From: Stomoxys calcitrans
Lineage: Eukaryota > Arthropoda > Insecta > Diptera > Muscidae
Direction of reading: 5' to 3'
Assembly (NCBI RefSeq): GCF_963082655.1
Contig: NC_081552.1
Coordinates: 120,764,907 to 120,828,906 of the forward strand
DNA: 64,000 nt
Of this stretch, positions 56,891 to 64,000 are shown one piece after another. Position 1 is the first letter of the stretch, and each line of letters starts with the position of its first letter. A program made the position numbers and the translations under genes. The notes under the pieces are model-generated. The model did no database searches, was not told the origin of the DNA, and was given only the letters and a program-made list of their open reading frames with translations.

Positions 56891-58569
56891 GAGAAATTTG
56901 TGTTGATTTTGCAATAAATCTAAATGTCAAATTCTTGTTAACACGACTGTGATTTTTTTCTAAGATCTTAAAACAATGTTTTATTTGATCCGATATTCAA
57001 AACAGTGTTATAATAATGAAAATACAAATATTAAACATATTTGAGGAAGATTAATTGCAAAACAACGTTTATTTCTAAAAACACTTTGACGTTTGTATTT
57101 ACGACATTTTCCAAGCGTAGTAGTAGTTTCGTTGAGTGTACATTTGTATTGCTGTGCTAATCACGCTACCTCTTAATTCTACCATGGGCTATGCAAACCG
57201 TCCGAGGTTCGTGCGAGGTCACACTTCTTTTGAACAGCTTTTTTTTTTTTCCAACGTACTTAAAAGACTCAAATTTATATTCTAAATTAAAAGTGCTTAC
57301 TTTATGATTGCTTACAATATTTGTGTGGCAGCTACCAGTTGGAAAATTTGCATTATAACGAAATGGAAATGGCTATTTGGTCGTTTGAAAGGTATGCTCT
57401 CCAGCAGATTAAGTAAGCACAACAAGTATTGAATGACACAACACGTGCAATTAGGTATATTTGTAATCTTTCTGGTCTTGACTTTAGGAGTCGATAGGCG
57501 GAGGGTTAGTAAACTACATCCAGCTGTTTCATGTTAATTTGCATGTTTTTTGCCGAAATTTTCCAATATCCGCCCTTAAGAACATTGAACCTTTTTGGTT
57601 TCATATTTTGGACATAACATTACAATGGCGCGCAAAGACATGAACAAATTTCGCTTCTGGGGAGTAAGTGTTGCTCCCACTTTTGCTTGCTGCATAATAT
57701 CAAGCGGAAATTTTGAATCTGCTTTTCTCCTACAACTTGAATTGATAAATGGATAAATATGACTCATTAGCATTTCCTTTTTAATAAAACAAGCGACTGA
57801 CAAAACGTATTTAACATTCGATGTAAACACAAGGAGTGTGTTTTTGCTTCTATGACAGCTTTTACAGATGGGTAAAATTTTAGTTTTTGTGCGACATTAA
57901 ACTGTTTACAAGCTTTGCATCTGTTTTGAAATGTTCATAGTTGGTTGTTTTAGAGCTTTATATGCATGTTCGGGACATAAAACATTTTTTGAAGCATATT
58001 TTCTTCTGGAACAGAGAGATATCTTCTCTTAAAGCAATGTCTACCATACACAGCAGAGTATCTGAACGGAATGACATAGATGAAATATGGCATTATATTA
58101 AAGAAAACCTAGTGCACCTACCCAGCAAATAATTCTCTCAAATTCGAAGCAGTTATCGCTTATCCTTTCAACGATGAAATCATTAAATTTTGGGAAAGAA
58201 ATTTGTAATAATGAATAGCAATTCTTCTTCTTATTGCTCTATTAGCTCGATCTTAGGTGCAACGCTGTAAGCGGGTGCTTCCACTCTTGCTTACAGGGTT
58301 GTAAGAGATAATGTAATTCGATTTCGATTTTTTCCCAATATTTAAAAGAATTTAAGGGAGGGTGAGAGCAAGATTTTAAAGATTAGAAACTGTTTCCAAG
58401 TTTCAAAGTCGAGAGACTTCATCACGCAGGTACATACATATATTTCTATATCTATACATCAGCTATCATCCAGGCTCTTTTGTTCCTCACGTATTGCGCA
58501 GGGGGGCTTATGATTTTTAGACATCTCGAATTTTTTGATTTACTAATTGCCTTCAATTGAGATGTATCT
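56891..58569. other. Unassigned 1.7 kb, possibly single-copy
   Basis: No similarity to the window's repeat families. Short frames only (for example 57576-57830 minus, 57941-58132 plus) with no family signature. No tRNA-like gene could be supported. Confidence 0.35.
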
Positions 58570-59070
58570 AGAATTTTTACCAGAATCCTTGCTAATATAA
58601 AAGTCATAGAGGAGATCGTTGTGCAAAAATTTCAGAAGGTTGGTTGATAAATGCATTTGCAAAGGTCTTAAAAGTGGAAATCGAGTGAAACATATATGGA
58701 AGCTCTAACTGAACCCATTTCTATCAAATTCACCACTATTGTCGAGAGTTAAAGAAGAAATCAAAGACTATATTAATACAATATTACTTAAAATCGGACG
58801 AACATATGTATTTAATTGCAATCGGTCAAAAAATGGCTTGTGTCAACATTTACACATGGTCAGATGGAAGTTGCGACCTGCAATTTGTACACAAACTAAC
58901 ATGGACAGCATATACACCGATTGATAGACAGAAAAACGGCTCAATCGGATCAGAAAGTGATTTTGAATCGATCTATATACATATCAACGAGTCTATCATC
59001 TCCTTCTGGGTGTTACAAGCAATTGCACTAAATTATAATACCTTGTACCACAATGGTGGTCTAGGGTACA
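58570..59070 (-). repeat. Family E, decayed DINE-like fragment
   Basis: GTGCAAAAATTTCAGAAGG, a GATTGATAGACAGAAAAACGG stretch in place of the GTCY tract, and TCTCCTTCTGGGTGTTACAA, TTATAATACCTTGTACCAC and GGTGGTCTAGGGTA at the right. This is the layout of an inverted DINE-1-type 5' end. The ORF at 58806-59108 is a by-product. Confidence 0.5.
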
Positions 59071-59242
59071 AAGAGCGATTCCATCAGGTTTCATTATATT
59101 TGTGGTAAAATCAAATCTCGTTGATAAATCGAGATTTGGCAAAAATGTTCTTTATAAAATTTAGCATTTTCCGTGCTGTTTGAATTTAGTTCATCATGTA
59201 TTTGGTATATTTCTATGTTCTGCCTTTGTTTCTTCTTCTTTT

Positions 59243-59548
59243 CTGCCACCGTAGCGCAGAGATTAGCATGTACATCTAAGACGCTGAACACTTGTTCCGA
59301 ATCCTCGGGCGAACATCAGAAGAAATTTTTAGCGGTGGTTATCCCCTCATATGTTGGCGACATTTGTGAAGATCTATGCATTGTAGAAACTTCTTCTCAA
59401 CAGAGGTGTCGCACTGCGGCACGCCATAAGGACTCGACTTTAAAAACAGGCCCCTTATCATTGAGCTTTAACTTAAATCGGACTACACTCAATGATATGT
59501 GAGAAATTTGTCCCTGCTCCTTAATGGAATGTTCATGGGCAAAATTTG
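59243..59548 (+). repeat. tRNA-derived SINE, copy 1 (full length)
   Basis: Starts CTGCCACCGTAGCGCAGAG. A-box-like TAGCGCAGAGATTAGC at 59252-59267 and B-box-like GTTCCGAATCC at 59294-59304, about 40 bases apart as in tRNA promoters. The body has GGTGTCGCACTGCGGCACGCC and GGCCCCTTATCATTGAGC, and the end is GTTCATGGGCAAAATTTG. Transcription would be by pol III; mobilisation would need a LINE partner. Confidence 0.82.
59252..59304 (+). promoter_or_regulatory. Internal pol III promoter of SINE (A and B boxes)
   Basis: A box TAGCGCAGAGATTAGC (consensus TRGYNNANNNG) and B box GTTCCGAATCC (consensus GWTCRANNC with one extra C). Whether it is active cannot be told from sequence. Confidence 0.65.
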
Positions 59549-59574
59549 AAATATGAATTTGTTATGAAATTTTA

Positions 59575-60271
59575 GTTTTTATCCCCTTCACCATAGGATG
59601 GGGGTTAGTATACCCAAACACCTCAAAATAAGCGTCTGAGACCCCATGAAGTATATATATTCTTGATCATCATGTCATTTTAAGTCGATCCGTCCGTCCG
59701 TCTGTCTGTCGAAAGTATGCTAACTTTCGAAGGAGTAAAGCTAGCTGTTTGAGACTTTGCACAAATACTTTTTATTAGTGTAGGTGGGATTGTAAATGGG
59801 CCAAATTCGTCCATATTTTGACATAGCTGCCATATAAACCAATCTTGGTTCTTGATTTCTTGAACATCTACGGTGCGCAATTCTCTTCCGATTTGTTATT
59901 TTGCACGTAGTGTTTTAGTATCACTTTCAACATCTGTGTTAAGTATGGCGCAAATCGGTACATAACCTGATATAGCTGTCATATAAACCTATCTGGGGTC
60001 TTGAATTTTTGAGCCGCTTGAGTGCGCAATTCTTATCCGATTTCTCTGAAATTTTGCACGACGTCTTTTTTATGATTCCAACAACTGTGTTAAGAATAGT
60101 TCAAACCGGTCTATAACCTAATATAGCTGCCATATAAACCGATTTGGGGTCTTGACTTCTTGAGCCACGCAATTATTATTCGATTTGGCTGAAATTTTGC
60201 ATGAGGTGTTTTGTTATAACTTTCAACAACTGTGCTGAGTATGGTTGATCCCATATTGGTTTATATGGCAG
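59575..60271 (+). repeat. Family A HINE-like element 9, 3'-truncated
   Basis: TTTTTATCCCCTTCACCATAGG start, GTCCGTCCGTCTG tract, four units, then joined directly to a LINE-beta 3' end near 60272. Confidence 0.8.
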
Positions 60272-60276
60272 CAGCA

Positions 60277-60506
60277 GCTTAGGTGGAGACACAATGCCAG
60301 ACATGAACCAACTTAGGGGAGTGGTATTGAAAACAATTAAGGATTTTGTAAGTAGCACGGAATTCCAAACTTAAAATTTTCTTTTTAGAGATTACTTATT
60401 AGTTTTTAGAGCGCACATTAAGCCGATTACTGGCTTTGGTGTATGTCCATAGTGGCATGGGGCGGATTAATATCTGCATCCTCTTTTCAACCTAACCTAT
60501 CGCTTA
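60277..60506 (+). mobile_element. LINE-beta 3' UTR, copy 3
   Basis: CTTAGGTGGAGACACAATGCC to CTTTTCAACCTAACCTA. The 5' truncation is typical of incomplete reverse transcription. Confidence 0.8.
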
Positions 60507-61100
60507 AATAGATAACCGAGTCCAGTTTAAAATCTTCTCCTAGCCCAACAGCAAACTTATTAGCTATGCTTATATACATATACATAATAAAACAGCCAAG
60601 CGCTTTAAAAAAGCAAGTTTGTGGTACATATTACAGCCAAACGGCTAAATGGATTTTTAAGAAATTTGCATCAATCGAAAGATATCTTTCTAGAGATGTG
60701 GCGAATATTGGTACGTTTTACTGTAGACGGTTAACTTCCAAATAAAACACAGTTCGTTTACAATTACTTCACCTACAATGATTTATTGATTAACTTATCT
60801 GCTTTACAGCATACTCACTGAGCGCGTTAGGCTTTGTTTTACACTTTGTCTGTACACAAATTCCACAAGAGCAACGCGGAAAAGTTAGAAAATTTTCAAC
60901 TTTGACGCTTGAATGTGAGTGTCGTTCTGCATTGCTTGCCTTGGAGTAGGGTTTTTAGTAGTCAAAGTTAAAAATTATTAAACTTTTGCGAGTTGCTTTT
61001 AGTGCATTCTTAACGCGATGCTCCTCAACGCACTCATTATATTTTGGCCATAAGTCCTTTATCAATCTCTGCGTACGTGATCAGCGTTGACAAAATCTTA
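60507..61100. other. Unassigned 0.6 kb
   Basis: No coding or family match. AACTTTGAC (60897) and GTCAAAGTT (60962) form a short inverted repeat. Confidence 0.3.
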
Positions 61101-61996
61101 CGAGGGTTGCCTTTTATATTTCAGGATTAGAGAACACAAAAACAAATATTAATCATCGAAAATCGCTTTATTGTTTTTCAAAATATTTGCCATTAAGATT
61201 TATACCTTTTGCGAGCGTTTGAACGAATTGACGAAGCACTTTTGCCACTCTGATTGAGGTATCTCCAAAACATGCATTCTGAACGCATCAACCACTTCTT
61301 CAGTTGTCGACCTCTCATTTTATTTTTTATGTACGGGAAAAAAGAAGCCATTCGATGCCAAGTCAGGACTCATCGTATTGATGTTTTGAGTGCTCAAAAG
61401 TGCAGTTATTTGAGCCGATGAATGAGAACTCGCATTGTCATGGTGAAGAGTGATCCGTCTTCGGGCGTTGATTTTCCTGATTTCTTGGAAGACAACTGGC
61501 AAACAAATGGTTGTGTACCACTCAGAATTAACTGTTCTGTGTTGTTGTAGTTGGATTTGGCTCATCATGAAAACACGAGCCTTTCTTGAGCGATGTTGGT
61601 TCCAACGCGAAAAAATTTTTTTGACGGTCAAATGTTCATGCTATATTGAATGATGGTTTTTGGAACAACAACTGATTTTGGACGACCTTTACGAAATTCG
61701 TCTTGGAGTTAACTACTTCCTCGGTTGAATTCACCATCGATTAACTCTGGTAATTGATGGATCTTCATCGCCAAAAATTCAATTAAGTTCATCGATGCAC
61801 TGTTGTTGAGTTAATCCACGTCGAAAGTTGTAAAAAATAATCGCACGAAAATGTTCACGATTTATTTCCATTTTTTGGGCGAGATGAATCTTTTAAGTAA
61901 ACAATCTCAAAAATGTCAAGCTTTACGATAGAGCTGGCAGTTGGCAGATTCCAACACAAGGGTTGTCCAACCCCAAAATATAAAAGGAAATCCTCG
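61101..61996 (-). mobile_element. Mariner element 4, internally deleted, paired ends
   Basis: Left end CGAGGGTTGCCTTTTATATT and right end (complement) CGAGGATTTCCTTTTATATT, with TA at 61099-61100 and 61997-61998. Length 896 bp against about 1.3 kb expected. Same family as mariners 2 and 3. Confidence 0.9.
61180..61871 (-). pseudogene. Mariner transposase pseudogene 4
   Basis: The ATG at 61871 gives MEINREHFRAIIFYNF-like sequence and TQQQCIDELN. A large deletion joins this to KIFSRWNQHRSRKARVF. Then TVNSEWYTTICLPVVFQEIR and RRRITLHHDNASSHSSAQ keep the second catalytic Asp. The PPYSPDLAPND region is shortened and its Asp is Gly (SNGFFF). Not functional. Confidence 0.82.
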
Positions 61997-63546
61997 TATA
62001 CTGCCAAGATGTAACTCTATCTAAATTTTGAGAGCTTTTCCTCAGTCCGTTAAAAAGGTAAACTTTTCTATTGTACATTTTGGTACTTAAATGTACGAAT
62101 TTCAAAAAAATATCTTCTGGTCACCCCATTCATAGTTTTATTGCTTTAGCTCAATATGTAAAGAAAGTAAAATTTTGTACGTTGCAGTACCAAAGTGAAC
62201 GAATTTAAAAAAATCGTTTTCTTTTCTACTTCCGCGATATTACTGTTACCCAATTTTAAGAGCTTTAGCTCAATGCGTATAAAAAGTACCATTTTGCACG
62301 ATTTAGTACCTAGATGTACGAATTTCAAAAAAATCTTCTGGTCTCTAGACTCATACCTGTATCCCAATTTTGAGAGCTTTATCTCAATGTATATCTGTAT
62401 CCTAATTTTTAAACCTTAAGTTCAATCCATAAATAAAGCACCATTTTGATGTTTAAGTTACCAAAATGTACGAATTAAAAGGTGTAAAGGTGTAACTATA
62501 TCGCAATTTTGAGAGCTTAAGTTCAATCCGCAGAGAATGTACCATTTTCTACGTCTTACTACCTAAATGTACGAATTTCAAAAATATCCTCGAGTCGCCC
62601 ATTATATACTGCCGAAGTGTAATTGTATCGCAATTTTGATATCTTTAGCTCAATCCGTAAAGAAGGTACCATTTTGAACATTTTAGTACTTAAATATACG
62701 AAGTTAAAAAAAATCTTCTAGTCAACCGGTACATACTGCCCAGATATACCCGTATCCGAAATTTCAGAGTTGCAGCTCAGTTTGTTCCATTATGTCTGTT
62801 TTTGTACCTAAATGTACGAATATCAAAAAAATCTTCTAGTCGCCAGGTGCATAGTGCCTAGATGTATCTGTATCCCAACGGTTAAGTACCAAAATGTACA
62901 AATATAAAAAAATCTTCTAGTCGCCAGGTACATACTGCCAAGATGTACCTATATCCCAAATTTCAGAACTGTAACTCAATCTGTAAAGAAAGCACCATTT
63001 TGTACGGTTTAGTACCAAAATGTACGAATATCAACAATATCTTCTAGTCGCTCGGTACATACTGCCGAGATGTATTGTATCCCGAATTTCAGAGGGGTAG
63101 CGCAATCTGTAAACAAAGTACCAATTTGTACAAGTTGCAGCACTTAAGTACGTTTTCATCCACTCCTGGTACGATTTTAGCATTTCGTATTACTTAGTAC
63201 TTTTTGGTACTAAAATGTACGTTTTGTGAAAAAATCACTTAGTCAGCCAACACATTTTTCTTAGCTGAATGAAAGTACGAAGTATAAGTTTTCTCCCGTA
63301 TCCAGTAAAATTTTTCATAAATTTTCTATAGTTCCCCTTTATTTCGCAACAATAATCATTCAAGCCAAATTTCGAAGTTCTATCCTTACCCGTTCGCCCA
63401 TTGCAAAGTTCACATATTTCGTGTTTTTTTAGTTTTTGGTACTTTTTAGTACCTAAATGTTCATAAGACCAAAGACTAATTTGGCCTCCCAATTAGGTAA
63501 CCATAGTCTACTTAAGTACCAAAATTCAAAGCTCTAGCTCAATTAA
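61997..63546. repeat. Family F degenerate tandem array
   Basis: Repeats of a unit near 126 bp: ATACTGCC.AGATGTA, TATCCCAATTTTGAGAGCTT, AGCTCAATCCGTAAAGAAAG, TACCATTTTGTACG, TTTAGTACC.AAATGTACGAA, AAAAATCTTCTAGTCGCC. The TCTTCTAGTCG-type landmark occurs near 62113, 62335, 62588, 62716, 62832, 62914, 63040 and 63237. About ten units, each diverged; no coding. Confidence 0.8.
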
Positions 63547-64000
63547 CAACAAGTAAAAGCGTGCTAAGTTCGGCCGGGCCGAATCTTATATACCCTCCAC
63601 CATGGATCGCATTTGTCGAGTTATTTTCCCGGCATCTCTTCTTAGGCAAAAAAGGATATAAGAAAAGAGTTGCTCTGCTATTAAAACGATATCAAGATAT
63701 GGTCCGGTTCGGACCACAATTAAATTATATGTTGGAGACCTGTGTAAAATTTCCGCCAATTCGTATAAGAATTGCGCCCATTGGGGCTCACGAAGTAAAA
63801 TAGAGAGAACGATTTATATGGGATCTGTATCGGGCTATAGATCGATTCAGACCATAATAAACACGTATGTTGATGGTCATCAGAGGATCCATCGTACAAA
63901 ATTTCAGGCATATCGGATAATAATTGCGACCTCTAGGGGTCAAGAAGTCAAGATCCCAGATCGGTTTATATGGCAGCTATATCAGGGTATGAACCGATTT
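63547..64000 (-). repeat. Family A HINE-like element 10, cut by window end
   Basis: ACAAGTAAAAGCGTGCTAAG, palindrome TTCGGCCGGGCCGAA, ATATACCCTCCACCATGG and at least two units. It is inserted into the F array (array-like sequence runs up to GCTCTAGCTCAATTAACAAC). Confidence 0.88.

Noticed and set aside
57150..57235. Possible tRNA gene or SINE (GAGGTTCGTGCGAGGTC resembles a B box)
   Set aside because: The B-box core has a mismatch, no convincing A box lies on the same strand at the right distance, and no cloverleaf could be drawn.
58806..59108. 100-codon plus ORF (MYLIAIGQKMACVN...)
   Set aside because: It overlaps a decayed DINE-like fragment whose right end repeats elsewhere in such families; judged a by-product.

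Overview
This window looks like repeat-packed intergenic or heterochromatic DNA from a fly, most likely a calyptrate dipteran such as a muscid. That is an inference from the element types: mariners with D,D34D transposases, Jockey- and LOA-like LINEs, a BEL/Pao element, a Ty3/gypsy element, a tRNA-derived SINE, and DINE-1/HINE-like repeats with GTCY microsatellites. I see no complete host gene. The best host candidate is one possible internal exon at 24-169 (minus strand).

Layout. 0-6 kb: candidate exon, internally deleted mariner, Penelope-like scrap, and two decayed copies of a LINE (LINE-alpha), one with a fresh 233-bp tandem duplication. 6-18.7 kb: tandem-repeat families here called C (about 130-bp units) and A (153-bp units). 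A (AT)90 tract lies in C, and a young, nearly complete Ty3/gypsy retrotransposon with 134-bp LTRs (11991-17234) sits inside one A element. 18.7-28 kb: an inverted C copy carrying a 607-bp fold-back DNA element, then a BEL/Pao element broken up by a mariner (itself holding a SINE and a family-B repeat) and by a 5'-truncated Jockey-like LINE with a 15-bp target duplication. 28-40.6 kb: family B, A and C repeats, pieces of a second LINE (LINE-beta), and stretches I cannot assign. 40.7-47.1 kb: an almost full-length LINE-alpha relative inserted into the RNase H region of a LINE-beta copy, and itself holding a second near-identical 607-bp fold-back element. 47-57 kb: more D, C, A and B repeats, a mariner fragment and a LINE fragment. 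57-64 kb: unassigned DNA, a full SINE with pol III boxes, a LINE-beta 3' end, a 0.9-kb mariner with paired ends, a degenerate 126-bp-class tandem array, and a final A element cut by the window edge.

Families A and B have the architecture described for DINE-1/HINE (Helentron-associated) elements: a subterminal inverted repeat, a GTCC/GTCT tract, internal tandem repeats, and a 3' palindrome (TTCGGCCCGGCCGAA) followed by ACTTGT. Because their 153-bp unit is a multiple of three, they give many long pseudo-ORFs that should not be annotated as proteins.

The only proteins with near-complete coding capacity are Gag and Pol of the Ty3/gypsy element. Its Gag has one in-frame stop. All other coding matches are transposon pseudogenes. 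Nesting gives a relative insertion order at four loci.
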